Shown here in pieces: positions 23,841 through 32,356 of a DNA stretch of 64,000 bases; the first letter of the stretch is position 1, and every line of letters begins with the position of its first letter. Origin of the DNA: Lactococcus nasutitermitis (GTDB lineage: Bacteria > Bacillota > Bacilli > Lactobacillales > Streptococcaceae); NCBI RefSeq assembly GCF_018403765.1, contig NZ_BOVQ01000005.1:62001-126000 (forward strand). The letters run 5' to 3'. The notes beneath the pieces were generated by a model. That model was not told the DNA's origin, did no database searches, and saw only the letters and a program-made list of their open reading frames with translations. The position numbers were made by a program, and so were the translations under genes.

Positions 23841-25382
23841 TTATTCCCACTCGACAGTAGCAGGTGGTTTACTCGTGATGTCGTACACTATGCGGTTGAC
23901 ATGATCGACTTCGTTGACGATACGGACGGATATTTTTTGTAGAACGTCCCAAGGGAGACGTGCAAAGTCTGCTGTCATTCCGTCAATTGAGGTAATCGCG
24001 CGAATTGCCACGGTGTAATCGTAAGTTCGATAGTCGCCCATGACACCGACGGAACGAATGCCTGTGTTGACTGTGAAATATTGCCAAACGTCACGTTCAA
24101 GACCGGCTTTGGCGATTTCTTCACGGAGAATAGCATCAGATTCACGAACGACTTCGATTTTGTCTTCGGTCAAATCACCCATGACACGAATGGCAAGTCC
24201 TGGGCCTGGGAATGGTTGACGCCAGACGATTTCATCAGGCATTCCAAGCTGCGTGCCGAGCGCACGCACTTCGTCTTTGAAAAGTGTGTTGAGCGGTTCA
24301 ATGAGTTTGAATTGCATATCCTCAGGAAGTCCGCCAACATTGTGATGCGATTTGATTGTTTGTGCAGTATCAGTTCCTGACTCAATCACATCGGTATATA
24401 GTGTGCCTTGCGCGAGGAATTTGACATCATGAAGTTTTGAGGCTTCATCATCGAAAACATAGACAAATTCATTTCCGATAATTTTGCGTTTTTTCTCAGG
24501 GTCAGCAATACCGGTAAGTTTGTCCATGAAGCGTTTTTGCGCATCAACTTTGATGATGTTTAGCCCAAATTTGCCACCGAGTGTTTCCATGACTTGATTG
24601 GCTTCGTCTTTACGTAGGAAGCCGTGGTCAACGAAGATAGATGTAAGTTGGTCACCAATCGCGCGTTGCAAGAGAACGCCGACAACAGAGCTGTCAACAC
24701 CACCAGAAAGTCCAAGTAAAACTTTGTTTTTACCAACTTTTTTGCGAATTTCTGAAATTTGCATTTCGATGAAATTATCCATTGACCAATCGCCTTTTGC
24801 AGCACAAATTTTCAGAGCGAAATTGCGCAGAATGTCATTGCCGTAGGTGGAATGGCGCACTTCTGGGTGAAATTGAATGCCGTAAAGTTTGCGTGCGGTG
24901 TTTTCAACGGCGGCAAAAGGGCTGTTTGGTGAAGTTGCAACGGTGTGAAAACCTTCTGGAATGGTGGTAACACGGTCGCTATGGCTCATCAACACTTGCT
25001 GACTTCTAGGTGTGTCAGCAAAAAGCTGTGAATCAGTTTGAATGTCAATCATCGCTTTTCCGTATTCACGGTCAGGCGCGGCTTCGACGTGTCCTCCGAG
25101 TTTTTGGCTCATGAGTTGCATTCCGTAACAAATACCGAGAATTGGAATGCCGAGTTCAAAAATTTCTGGGTCAATGTCGAAGGAATTTTCGTCATAAACC
25201 GAGTTTGGACCTCCGGAAAGAACGATTCCGATTGGGGAAATTTCGCGGATTTCGTTTGCAGTTAATTTGTGGCTCTTTAGCTCAGAAAAAACACCGATTT
25301 CACGAATCCGGCGCGAGATGAGCTGGTTGTATTGGCTACCGTAATCAAGGACGATAATTTTTTCAAGTTGTTTGTCAGACAA
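23841..25382 (-). CDS. guaA: GMP synthase (glutamine-hydrolysing)
   Basis: A 513-aa protein that converts XMP to GMP using glutamine and ATP in the cytoplasm. Class I glutaminase domain: Cys in GICYGMQLM, then QFHPEVRHS. The ATP-pyrophosphatase P-loop is [12 protein letters not shown] (about 222-233), and the C-terminal dimerisation domain ends PPATVEWE. The length is normal for the family. It has AGGAGGTCATCTTG upstream of its start. The 3' end is the attachment site used by the neighbouring island, and the gene is left intact. Confidence 0.98.
   Translation of the reverse strand: MSDKQLEKIIVLDYGSQYNQLISRRIREIGVFSELKSHKLTANEIREISPIGIVLSGGPNSVYDENSFDIDPEIFELGIPILGICYGMQLMSQKLGGHVEAAPDREYGKAMIDIQTDSQLFADTPRSQQVLMSHSDRVTTIPEGFHTVATSPNSPFAAVENTARKLYGIQFHPEVRHSTYGNDILRNFALKICAAKGDWSMDNFIEMQISEIRKKVGKNKVLLGLSGGVDSSVVGVLLQRAIGDQLTSIFVDHGFLRKDEANQVMETLGGKFGLNIIKVDAQKRFMDKLTGIADPEKKRKIIGNEFVYVFDDEASKLHDVKFLAQGTLYTDVIESGTDTAQTIKSHHNVGGLPEDMQFKLIEPLNTLFKDEVRALGTQLGMPDEIVWRQPFPGPGLAIRVMGDLTEDKIEVVRESDAILREEIAKAGLERDVWQYFTVNTGIRSVGVMGDYRTYDYTVAIRAITSIDGMTADFARLPWDVLQKISVRIVNEVDHVNRIVYDITSKPPATVEWE
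23842..23898. repeat. Attachment-site copy inside the intact guaA gene
   Basis: This is the functional guaA 3' end, identical over 57 bp to 23714-23770. The identity stops exactly where the upstream copy diverges (GTTG-CGATTCG versus GTTG-ACATGA), which defines one recombination boundary. Confidence 0.85.
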
Positions 25383-25460
25383 GATGACCTCCTAAGAATT
25401 TCTTAAGGCTATTTTAGCATAATTTCGTTAAAAATAGTTGTCAGCGTTCATAACATTTTT

Positions 25461-25476
25461 TTGACAGTTCTGTCAA
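25461..25476. repeat. Dispersed palindrome TTGACAGTTCTGTCAA (first of ten)
   Basis: A 16-bp palindrome, extended by A/T runs on both sides, after the cation transporter gene. Related copies start at 26691 (imperfect), 27728, 28941, 29332, 34333, 42206, 42675, 43089 and 43130. Consensus TTGACA-N4-TGTCAA. Two copies (29332 and 42206) lie inside genes. Confidence 0.85.
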
Positions 25477-25489
25477 AAAATTCTGAAGC

Positions 25490-26368
25490 TCATTTTTGGT
25501 AAATTGGATGCGTTTTATGTTCTTTGACAGTTTCGTCAAGCTCAATCGCACATTGACAGACTTTGTAAGAGATGAAAAGTTTTCTGACAGCGGATTTTGT
25601 GGCAGAAAAATCTTGTGCTTCTGGAATTGTAAGATGGAGCAGCACAGCATTTTCCTCACCATCAATTGACCAGATATTGAGCTGAGTGACATTTCTGACT
25701 TCAGGAAGTTCTTCGATTTTCGCGCGCAGCTCACTGTAATTGAGTTCAAGTGGTGTCGCTTCTAGCAGAATTTTCAATGTTCCGATGAATTTTGGAATGG
25801 CTTTACTTAAAATGAAAGCTGAAATGAGGATTGAAAGAAGTGGGTCAAGCCAGTACCAAGGCTCAAAATGTAAGACAATCGAAATAATCAGAACGGCAAG
25901 CCAACCAAGAACATCTTCCAGAGCATGAAGATTGAGAATACTTTCATTTCTTGAATGTCCGCGCGCCAATAAATAAGCACCAAAAAGATTGGCGAGAATT
26001 GCAAAAATGGCGAGAAAAAGCATTCCACTTGCTTTAATTTGCTGAGGATTGAAAAGTCGAGGGAAAGTTGTGAGGCAGACAATCAAACTTCCAGTAATCA
26101 AAATCACGCTGGTAATCAGTGCGCCTAAAAGGCTAAAACGTTGATAACCAAAGGAAAAGTGACTGTCTTCTTTACGTTTAGAAAGTTTTTGAAAAAACCA
26201 AGCCAGCCCAATCGCAATCACATCGCCAGAATCATGCACAGCATCTGACAAAATCGCTGCCGAGTTAAAAAGAAAACCGAAAATAAACTCTAAAATGGCA
26301 AAGAAAAAGTTGAGAAGAAAAACAATCATTACGTTTTTAGTGGTTAATTTGTTTAAAAATCTAGTCAT
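25490..26368 (-). CDS. Cation diffusion facilitator (zinc/cadmium-type efflux)
   Basis: A 292-aa CDF-family metal/proton antiporter with six predicted membrane segments. The metal-site motif is SDAVHDSGDVIAIG (HDxxD, about residues 40-53) with NLHALEDVLGW (second HxxxD) in the fifth segment, and a cytoplasmic C-terminal domain with IWSIDGEENAVLLHLTIPE. It starts at 26368 after GGAGAAATCTC and overlaps the ArsR gene by 8 bp, so one operon. The expected substrate is Zn2+, possibly Cd2+ or Co2+. Confidence 0.9.
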   Translation of the reverse strand: MTRFLNKLTTKNVMIVFLLNFFFAILEFIFGFLFNSAAILSDAVHDSGDVIAIGLAWFFQKLSKRKEDSHFSFGYQRFSLLGALITSVILITGSLIVCLTTFPRLFNPQQIKASGMLFLAIFAILANLFGAYLLARGHSRNESILNLHALEDVLGWLAVLIISIVLHFEPWYWLDPLLSILISAFILSKAIPKFIGTLKILLEATPLELNYSELRAKIEELPEVRNVTQLNIWSIDGEENAVLLHLTIPEAQDFSATKSAVRKLFISYKVCQCAIELDETVKEHKTHPIYQK

Positions 26369-26645
26369 GAGATTTCTCCGATACGTGTTCTGAAATATCT
26401 TTGAGCAGGTGCAAAATGTGTTGGTCATAAAGTGAGTACAGGACAGATTTTCCATGACGTTCGCTGCTGACAATACGTGCCGATTTGAGGAGTTTGAGTT
26501 GTTGACTGGCAAGAGATTGTGAAATTTTTGTTTGTTCGACAATCTCGCTGACAATGAGTGGCTGCTTGGCAAGGCTGAGAATGATGGCAAGACGATTTTC
26601 ATTGGCGAGAAGTTTGAGAAATTCTGAGATAAGTTCATTATTCAT
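26361..26645 (-). CDS. ArsR/SmtB-family metal-sensing repressor
   Basis: A 94-aa winged-helix repressor: LANENRLAIILSL, then the recognition helix ISQSLASQQLKLLKSARIVSSERHGKSVLYSL. The C-terminal helix contains HILHLLKDISEHVSEKSHD, with His and Asp residues placed like the alpha-5 zinc site of SmtB/CzrA-type sensors. It is co-transcribed with the CDF efflux pump, so metal binding presumably lifts repression of both. Confidence 0.9.
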   Translation of the reverse strand: MNNELISEFLKLLANENRLAIILSLAKQPLIVSEIVEQTKISQSLASQQLKLLKSARIVSSERHGKSVLYSLYDQHILHLLKDISEHVSEKSHD

Positions 26646-26648
26646 ATT

Positions 26649-26680
26649 AACATATTATAATTTTTTAATGTGTTTGTCAA
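26649..26680 (-). promoter_or_regulatory. Promoter and ArsR operator
   Basis: On the minus strand TTGACA (26680-26675) and a TATAAT/TAATAT -10 region flank an inverted repeat AACACATTA ... TAATATGTT (26674-26666 and 26657-26649). The repeat overlaps the promoter and fits an ArsR/CzrA-type operator controlling the repressor-efflux operon. Confidence 0.7.
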
Positions 26681-26715
26681 GAAAAAATTTTTGACCATTC
26701 TGTCAAAAACTTTTA

Positions 26716-27636
26716 TCAGAATTTTTTTAGATAAATCTTATCAATATGATGATTATCTGTTTTGTGCAGGATAATTTCGGCACGATTTCTGGTAGGTTCA
26801 ATGTAGTCATGCAGATTGACACGATTGACTTTTGCCCAAGTTTCACGGGCGATTTTCATCACTTCGTCAAAAGGCATTTTTGTAAATTGATGATAAAAAT
26901 TTGTATCATCTTTTTGAGCAAGTTTGAGCAAACTGTCAAAACGTTCCAGATACCATTTTTCAATCAGTGTTTCGTCTGCATCAACATAAATTGAAAAATC
27001 ATAGAAATCACTCACGTAAAGCAGTTGATTTTGCTGGTTTTGCAAGACATTGATACCTTCAACAATCAGAATATCTGGATTGTTAATTTCCTGCATTTTA
27101 TCGGGTAAAATATCGTAAATTTCATGTGAATAAATCGGAATTTCACAAGTTTCGCCATTTTTCACACGATAGAGAAAATCGAGTAAACGCTCCATATCAT
27201 AACTCTCAGGAAAACCTTTGCGCTCAATCAAATCGCGCTCTTTGAGGACATCACTTGAATAAAGAAAACCATCTGTCGTGACCAACTCAACGCTGAGATT
27301 TTTAAAAGCACGCGAAAGAAGCAGCTGCACAAGGCGCGCAGTTGTCGATTTTCCGACGGCAACAGAGCCAGAAATTCCGATAATCAGCGGTGGTGTTTTC
27401 ACAATTTTTTGCAGAAAAAGTCCTTTGCTGAAGCTCATATCTTCGAGATTTTTTTTGTAAAGACGCAAAAGATGCACAAGTGGCAAATACACGTCCTGTA
27501 CGTCTTGTAAGCTAATTTCATCATTGAGCGAGCGGATACCGTCCAGCTCTTTATTTGTTAAAGGCGCAATCGACGTTTTATAAAGATTTTGCCAAGTTTC
27601 ACGCGAGATTTCGTCAAAATTCATGAATTCATTCAT
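26716..27636 (-). CDS. coaA: Pantothenate kinase, type I
   Basis: A 306-aa cytoplasmic kinase, first step of CoA synthesis. P-loop [16 protein letters not shown] (about 92-107), [13 protein letters not shown] and [15 protein letters not shown] are typical of bacterial CoaA, and VEGINVLQ holds the second conserved acidic region. A second in-frame ATG at 27624 is possible. It is a single gene between the ArsR/CDF pair and a divergent secreted-protein gene. CoA made here also supplies the phosphopantetheine used by the island's carrier protein, a metabolic link only. Confidence 0.96.
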   Translation of the reverse strand: MNEFMNFDEISRETWQNLYKTSIAPLTNKELDGIRSLNDEISLQDVQDVYLPLVHLLRLYKKNLEDMSFSKGLFLQKIVKTPPLIIGISGSVAVGKSTTARLVQLLLSRAFKNLSVELVTTDGFLYSSDVLKERDLIERKGFPESYDMERLLDFLYRVKNGETCEIPIYSHEIYDILPDKMQEINNPDILIVEGINVLQNQQNQLLYVSDFYDFSIYVDADETLIEKWYLERFDSLLKLAQKDDTNFYHQFTKMPFDEVMKIARETWAKVNRVNLHDYIEPTRNRAEIILHKTDNHHIDKIYLKKF

Positions 27637-27707
27637 GAAAATATTTTACCACAAATTTAGTAAAATGGTATACTCATTTTTTGAATTCGCTTTTATCAAA
27701 ACTTTGC

Positions 27708-27713
27708 TATAAT
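27708..27713 (+). promoter_or_regulatory. Extended -10 promoter (TGCTATAAT)
   Basis: TGcTATAAT with an extended -10 and no good -35 lies 53 bp before the start of the secreted-protein gene. A palindrome of the dispersed family (27728-27743) sits at the expected transcript start. Confidence 0.55.
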
Positions 27714-27766
27714 AGAGATAATAATTTTTGACAATTCTGTCAAATCAATGAATGGATAAGAGAAAA

Positions 27767-28306
27767 ATGAAAAAACTATACTACGTTGTGTCTTTGCTAG
27801 TTTTTGTATTAGGAATAAGCTTTTATGCAGGAAAAGTTCAGGCAGCAACGGTTCCCAGTGTGTCTGTTTATCGTCTGTACAATCCGAATACCGGAGAGCA
27901 TTTTTACACCAGCAGTAAAGTTGAACAAACACAGCTTTTACATATTGGTTGGCAAGATGAGGGAATAGGCTGGAGCGCACCGACAACGGGAGCTAATGTT
28001 TATCGTCTCTACAATCCTAATGTCAAAGGAGGTGACCATTATTATACAGAGAGTTTGACTGAAAAAAATATGCTCATCAAAGCTGGTTGGCACTATGACG
28101 GAATTTTCTGGCATTCAGGAGGTACTGTTCCTGTTTATGTCGCCTACAATCCCAATGCTATCTCTGGTGCACATAATTTTACAACTAATCTTGCCGAACA
28201 AAATGGGCTTTTAAAAGTTGGGTGGAAATACGGTACAACTGCTTGGTATGCGACAGCTCTAGGTAAGGGTGTCCCAAGCAACGACTGCCCTGAGCAATCT
28301 TTTTAA
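27767..28306 (+). CDS. Secreted protein, N-terminal part (DUF5648-type repeats); frameshifted from the next ORF
   Basis: About 179 aa. Signal peptide MKKLYYVVSLLVFVLGISFYAGKVQA, then three repeats of the YRLYNPNTGEHFYTSS / AGWHYDGIFW type (DUF5648), carbohydrate- or wall-associated in many Lactobacillales. The frame ends at 28306 after GKGVPSNDCPEQSF, while the downstream frame reads VSQATTALSNLF at the same place. Removing one G from AAGGGTG (28264-28269) would join both into one protein. An in-frame ATG at 27752 is an alternative start. Confidence 0.75.
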   Translation: MKKLYYVVSLLVFVLGISFYAGKVQAATVPSVSVYRLYNPNTGEHFYTSSKVEQTQLLHIGWQDEGIGWSAPTTGANVYRLYNPNVKGGDHYYTESLTEKNMLIKAGWHYDGIFWHSGGTVPVYVAYNPNAISGAHNFTTNLAEQNGLLKVGWKYGTTAWYATALGKGVPSNDCPEQSF

Positions 28307-28931
28307 CGCAACGCCGAACCTCACAGCTGCTTATTATTACAATCTTGAAACAGGACAGACAGTAAGTAAAAATACAGCGACACTTATAACATCAGCTTCA
28401 ACTTATAAATTATTCATCGCACTTTTTGTTATTCATCAGATTGAGACGGGGAAACTCAGCTGGAACAGTGCCTATCCTTATTCTAGTGGAACCGTGCGTT
28501 CAGGATTTTATGATATGATTCATATTTCTGACAATACTTTTCCACAATGGATTATCGCAAAATATGGTAAAGCGACGATTGACACTTATCTTAAGTCGCA
28601 GGGGTACAAAGGAATTTTTAACAATTCTGACCATGCAATGACAAGCGCAAATGACTTAGGCAATATTTTGAAATATTATAATAGCCACAGTAGTGATAGC
28701 AATGTTTCTTACCTGCTAAGCTTGATGAAAAATCAAGTCTATCGCAGTGGCATTCCAGCAGGGACAGGACAAGTTGTTGCTGATAAAGTAGGCTTTCTCT
28801 GGGATGTACGCAATGATGCAGGGATTGTTTATGATAAGCATCCTTATATCTTGGTACTGATGACAAATAATCAGACCAATTTTGATTTGATTTGCAGGAT
28901 TTCTAAGCAAGTTCAAACGATTGTAGGCTGA
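28269..28931 (+). CDS. Class A beta-lactamase-like serine hydrolase domain (C-terminal part of the frameshifted gene)
   Basis: About 220 codons. Serine beta-lactamase/transpeptidase fold: SASTYKLFIAL is the SxxK motif, ISDNTFPQWII the SDN-like motif, and DKVGFLWD resembles the KTG-box region. Distant from true beta-lactamases; likely wall-related. It has no signal peptide of its own and begins in mid-protein, so it depends on the upstream frame. GTG at 28269 could in principle restart translation (AGGTAAGG just upstream). Treated as the second half of one split gene. Confidence 0.7.
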   Translation: MSQATTALSNLFNATPNLTAAYYYNLETGQTVSKNTATLITSASTYKLFIALFVIHQIETGKLSWNSAYPYSSGTVRSGFYDMIHISDNTFPQWIIAKYGKATIDTYLKSQGYKGIFNNSDHAMTSANDLGNILKYYNSHSSDSNVSYLLSLMKNQVYRSGIPAGTGQVVADKVGFLWDVRNDAGIVYDKHPYILVLMTNNQTNFDLICRISKQVQTIVG

Positions 28932-28932
28932 T

Positions 28933-28964
28933 AAAAAAGTTTGACAGAACTGTCAAACTTTTTT
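28933..28964. terminator. Terminator built on the dispersed palindrome
   Basis: AAAAAAGTTTGACAG-AA-CTGTCAAACTTTTTT, a perfect 15-bp stem just after the serine-hydrolase stop, with A and U tracts on either side, so bidirectional. Confidence 0.85.
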
Positions 28965-29014
28965 GCAACATTTTTATCAGAAAGATATAGCCTATTTATG
29001 ATAAAATAGAAACA

Positions 29015-29617
29015 ATGGCAAAAACAAATATGTACTACGAAGATAATCGTGATTTAGCACACGATATTCAAACGCTCAATGTGCAGCTACTAGACATTCC
29101 ACTCAGATTTTCAACCGATGCTGGTGTGTTCAGTAAAAATGCGATTGATTATGGCTCACGCGTTTTATTAGAAAATTATGAACCTAAAATGGCAAAAACA
29201 CTGCTTGATGTTGGGTGCGGTTATGGTGTTTTAGGAATTACTTTAGCAAAAAAATACGACCTGAACGTGACAATGATTGATGTCAACAGTCGCGCACTTG
29301 ATTTGGCAACAAAAAATGTTTTTGACAATTCTGTCAAAAATGCCAAAGTAGAGCAATCAGACATTTATGAAGCTGTCAGTGAAAAATTTGACAGTATCAT
29401 CAGTAATCCACCAATTCGCGCGGGAAAAGAAGTCGTTCATAGTATCTTGGAAGGCGCATATGAACATCTAAATCTCGCTGGCACACTCACAATCGTCATT
29501 CAAAAAAAACAAGGCGCACCAAGCGCCCAAAAGAAAATGCAAGAAGTTTTTGGAAATTGTGAAATCATGACCAAAGACAAAGGTTATTACATTCTACAAA
29601 GTATCAAAGAAAAATAA
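29015..29617 (+). CDS. Class I methyltransferase, RsmC-like
   Basis: A 200-aa AdoMet-dependent methyltransferase: TLLDVGCGYGVLGITLA (motif I), MIDVNSRALDLA (motif II) and SIISNPPIRAGK with the NPP motif IV of N2-guanine methyltransferases (RsmC type, 16S rRNA). It is the first gene of the nucleoside-salvage group, 12 bp before pdp, an arrangement familiar in streptococci and lactococci. A TTGACAATTCTGTCAA palindrome lies inside the gene (29332-29347). Confidence 0.85.
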   Translation: MAKTNMYYEDNRDLAHDIQTLNVQLLDIPLRFSTDAGVFSKNAIDYGSRVLLENYEPKMAKTLLDVGCGYGVLGITLAKKYDLNVTMIDVNSRALDLATKNVFDNSVKNAKVEQSDIYEAVSEKFDSIISNPPIRAGKEVVHSILEGAYEHLNLAGTLTIVIQKKQGAPSAQKKMQEVFGNCEIMTKDKGYYILQSIKEK

Positions 29618-29629
29618 AGGAGGGAAAAA

Positions 29630-30922
29630 ATGACATATAGAATGGTTGACCTCATTCAGAAAAAAAGAGATGGAGGCATATTTAGCAAAGCCGAAATCGA
29701 CTGGATGATTGAAAATTATGTCGCAGGTATCGTTCCTGATTATCAGATGTCAGCTCTCGCTATGGCGATTTACTTTAAAGGTATGACAACTGAAGAAACA
29801 GCACATTTGACGATGGCAATGGTTGCCTCAGGCAAGCAAATTGATTTGAGTAGTATTTCCGGTGTCAAAGTAGATAAACATTCAACTGGCGGTGTCGGTG
29901 ATAAAGTTACACTGATTCTCGCTCCTCTAGTGGCTTCATTTGGTGTACCTGTGGCAAAGATGAGTGGGCGCGGTCTCGGACATACAGGAGGAACGCTGGA
30001 TAAGCTAGAGTCCATTCCCGGTTTCAAGATTGAAAAAAGTATTCCTGACTTTATCGCGCAAGTCAAAAATATTGGGCTTTCTGTCATTGGACAATCCGAT
30101 GACCTCGTCAAGGCGGATAAACTCCTTTACGCACTACGTGATGTGACAGCAACAGTTGATATTATTCCCTTGATAGCAAGTTCTGTCATGAGCAAGAAAA
30201 TCGCCGCCGGTAGCAACGCTATTTTACTTGATGTAACAGTCGGCGACGGTGCTTTCATGAAAAATATTGATGATGCGCGTATTTTGGCACGTACAATGGT
30301 TGACCTTGGAAAAGCCGTAGGACGCCAAACAGTCGCTGTTCTCACTAACATGAACCAACCACTCGGACTTGCTATTGGCAATCGTAATGAAATTACCGAA
30401 GCAGTGAATACTTTAAATGGCAAAGGAAGTAAAGATTTCCGCGAATTTATCGCTGAACTCGCCCAGCTCATGTTAGAACTCGCAGGATTAGAAAAAACAA
30501 TCCCTGAAATTCTCGAACATCTTGACAATGGCAGTGCTTATACAAAATTTAAAGAAATGATAATAGCGCAGTCAGGAGACCCAACAGCCTTTGAAAATCT
30601 CACAGAGCCGCTCAATACAAAATATACAGTTGGGATAAAAGCAGAGCAGGCAGGATATATTGCTGAAGAAAAAGCCTACAACATCGGAGTTCTTGCCATG
30701 AAGCTTGGTGCAGGACGTGCGACGAAATCTGACAAGATTGACTTTGAAGCAGGTATCACTCTCAGCAAAAAAGTTGGGGAAGCAGTTAAAATAGGCGATA
30801 CGATTGCTGAGCTTTACAGCAATAACCCAATCACAGCAGAACTGATTGCTGAATTTAAAAAATCCCTCGTCATCACAAACGAAGCAGTTCATCAAAAAGA
30901 AATCCTTGAGGTTGTACGATGA
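29630..30922 (+). CDS. pdp: Pyrimidine-nucleoside phosphorylase
   Basis: A 430-aa enzyme that splits uridine, thymidine and deoxyuridine with phosphate. The family signature is KMSGRGLGHTGGTLDKLESIPGF (about 107-129); KVDKHSTGGVGDK binds phosphate, and the three-domain TrpD-like length is normal. AAAGGAGGG upstream. It overlaps the small membrane-protein gene by 4 bp. It feeds deoxyribose-1-phosphate to the deoxyribose pathway ending at DeoC. Confidence 0.96.
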   Translation: MTYRMVDLIQKKRDGGIFSKAEIDWMIENYVAGIVPDYQMSALAMAIYFKGMTTEETAHLTMAMVASGKQIDLSSISGVKVDKHSTGGVGDKVTLILAPLVASFGVPVAKMSGRGLGHTGGTLDKLESIPGFKIEKSIPDFIAQVKNIGLSVIGQSDDLVKADKLLYALRDVTATVDIIPLIASSVMSKKIAAGSNAILLDVTVGDGAFMKNIDDARILARTMVDLGKAVGRQTVAVLTNMNQPLGLAIGNRNEITEAVNTLNGKGSKDFREFIAELAQLMLELAGLEKTIPEILEHLDNGSAYTKFKEMIIAQSGDPTAFENLTEPLNTKYTVGIKAEQAGYIAEEKAYNIGVLAMKLGAGRATKSDKIDFEAGITLSKKVGEAVKIGDTIAELYSNNPITAELIAEFKKSLVITNEAVHQKEILEVVR

Positions 30923-31104
30923 AAAAAGATGATTTGCAAATTCCAAATGCTGTCAAGGCTATTCAAGTTGTCATCTCAGCAACTTTGGGAACGATTGTTC
31001 GGCTTTATGTCAATAATGCTTGGCTCTCATTTTTTGCATTTATCCTCGTTTTTATCATTGTTTACAGCCTTATCGGATTAATTTACTTAAAATTAAAAAA
31101 ATAA
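30919..31104 (+). CDS. Small membrane protein
   Basis: A 61-aa protein beginning in an ATGA overlap with pdp. Residues 15-58 hold two hydrophobic segments ([18 protein letters not shown] and [23 protein letters not shown]). The N-terminus is charged ([10 protein letters not shown]). I do not recognise it. Its position between pdp and deoC means it is co-expressed with nucleoside salvage. Confidence 0.7.
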   Translation: MKKDDLQIPNAVKAIQVVISATLGTIVRLYVNNAWLSFFAFILVFIIVYSLIGLIYLKLKK

Positions 31105-31120
31105 TATTGGAGAAAATATC

Positions 31121-31783
31121 ATGGAACTCAATAAATTTATCGACCACACAATCTTAAAACCAGAAGCAACACAAGCAACAGTCAAACAAATATGCGATGA
31201 AGCACGAGAATATCACTTTGCCAGCGTTTGTGTCAGCCCAGACCGTGTCGCATTTTCAGCAGAATATCTCAAAGACAGCGATGTCAATATCTGTACGGTT
31301 ATCGGCTTTCCACATGGGGCAAATACCAGTGCCGTTAAAGCTTTTGAAGCCAAAGATGCACTTGCCAATGGTGCCGATGAGATTGATATGGTTATCAATA
31401 TTGGAGCAGCAAAAGACGGTGATTGGGCGCTTGTTGAATCTGATATTGCCGCAGTCAATGCTGTAAAAGCTGATAAACTTCTCAAAGTCATCATCGAAAC
31501 GTCACTTTTAACAGATGATGAAAAAGTAAAAGCTTGTCTTGCTGCAAAAAATGCTGGCGCAGACTTTGTAAAGACTTCAACAGGATTTTCAACTGGTGGA
31601 GCGACTGTTGCAGATGTTGCTCTCATGCGTAAAACAGTTGGAGCTGAGTTGGGAGTGAAAGCTTCAGGTGGTATCCACAGCGCGCAAGAAGCACAAGCAA
31701 TGATTGAAGCTGGTGCAACACGACTTGGTGTTTCTGCCAGTATCGCAATTATCAAAGGTCAAGTATCTAATGACAACTACTAA
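31121..31783 (+). CDS. deoC: Deoxyribose-phosphate aldolase
   Basis: A 220-aa class I aldolase that cleaves 2-deoxyribose-5-phosphate to acetaldehyde and glyceraldehyde-3-phosphate. Family hallmarks: [10 protein letters not shown] at the N-terminus, [20 protein letters not shown] with one active-site lysine, and [15 protein letters not shown] with the Schiff-base lysine, then VKASGGIHS. Preceded by TTGGAG. It overlaps cdd by 14 bp. Confidence 0.97.
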   Translation: MELNKFIDHTILKPEATQATVKQICDEAREYHFASVCVSPDRVAFSAEYLKDSDVNICTVIGFPHGANTSAVKAFEAKDALANGADEIDMVINIGAAKDGDWALVESDIAAVNAVKADKLLKVIIETSLLTDDEKVKACLAAKNAGADFVKTSTGFSTGGATVADVALMRKTVGAELGVKASGGIHSAQEAQAMIEAGATRLGVSASIAIIKGQVSNDNY

Positions 31784-32165
31784 TCAAAAATTATTTAGTC
31801 AAGCGACAGAAGCTTCAAAAAATGCTTATGTTCCCTACTCACATTTCCCTGTTGGCGCAGCATTTTTGAGTGCTCAAGGAGAAATATTCAGTGGCTGCAA
31901 TATTGAAAATGCCAGTTTTGGCTTGACAAATTGTGCCGAGCGAACAGCGATTTTCAAGGCAATATCAGAAGGAGTGACAGATTTTACTGCCCTTGCGATT
32001 TATGGTGAAACAGATGAACCTATTTCACCTTGCGGTGCGTGCAGACAAGTGATTGCTGAATTTTGCCCACAAGAAATGCCTGTTTATCTCTTGTCCAAAA
32101 CAGGTAAAGTCAAAGAAACATCTGTAGGAGAATTATTGCCCTACAGCTTTAAAGAATTAAAATAA
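31770..32165 (+). CDS. cdd: Cytidine deaminase
   Basis: A 131-aa homotetrameric zinc enzyme converting cytidine and deoxycytidine to uridine forms. Zinc and proton-shuttle motif CAERTAIF (HAE/CAE type) and PCGACRQVI supply three cysteines; the N-terminal [11 protein letters not shown] and [10 protein letters not shown] bind substrate. ATG at 31770 lies inside the deoC 3' end with AAAGG upstream. Being cytidine-specific, it could compete with an island pathway using cytosine nucleotides, which is a speculation. Confidence 0.96.
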   Translation: MTTTNQKLFSQATEASKNAYVPYSHFPVGAAFLSAQGEIFSGCNIENASFGLTNCAERTAIFKAISEGVTDFTALAIYGETDEPISPCGACRQVIAEFCPQEMPVYLLSKTGKVKETSVGELLPYSFKELK

Positions 32166-32168
32166 AGA

Positions 32169-32193
32169 AAATTGTAAGAGAATACAATTTTTA
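32169..32193 (+). terminator. Terminator after cdd
   Basis: AAATTGTA-AGAGAA-TACAATTT followed by TTTAT, directly downstream of cdd. It separates the salvage operon from bmpA. Confidence 0.7.
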
Positions 32194-32221
32194 TCATGAA
32201 AAAATGTAATTTTTATTCGAC

Positions 32222-32234
32222 ATTTCCGAACAAT
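32222..32234 (+). promoter_or_regulatory. PurR box upstream of bmpA
   Basis: ATTTCCGAACAAT matches the lactococcal PurBox consensus AWWWCCGAACWWT at every position. A TAAAAT -10 hexamer at 32291-32296 predicts a start near 32303, placing the box about 75 bases upstream, the spacing known for PurR-activated lactococcal promoters. Confidence 0.8.
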
Positions 32235-32356
32235 GAAATAAATATCATTTTTTTATTTCGATATTACTTGAAAAAATTTTAAATATAACTTAAAATAGAT
32301 TTAAGCTAAAAAAGTTTAGCAAATTTAAAAATATCATTTTGGAGGGAACCGTTTCC

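Noticed and set aside
23841-25382. Many plus-strand ORFs opposite guaA
   Set aside because: Shadows of a conserved gene with no independent start signals.
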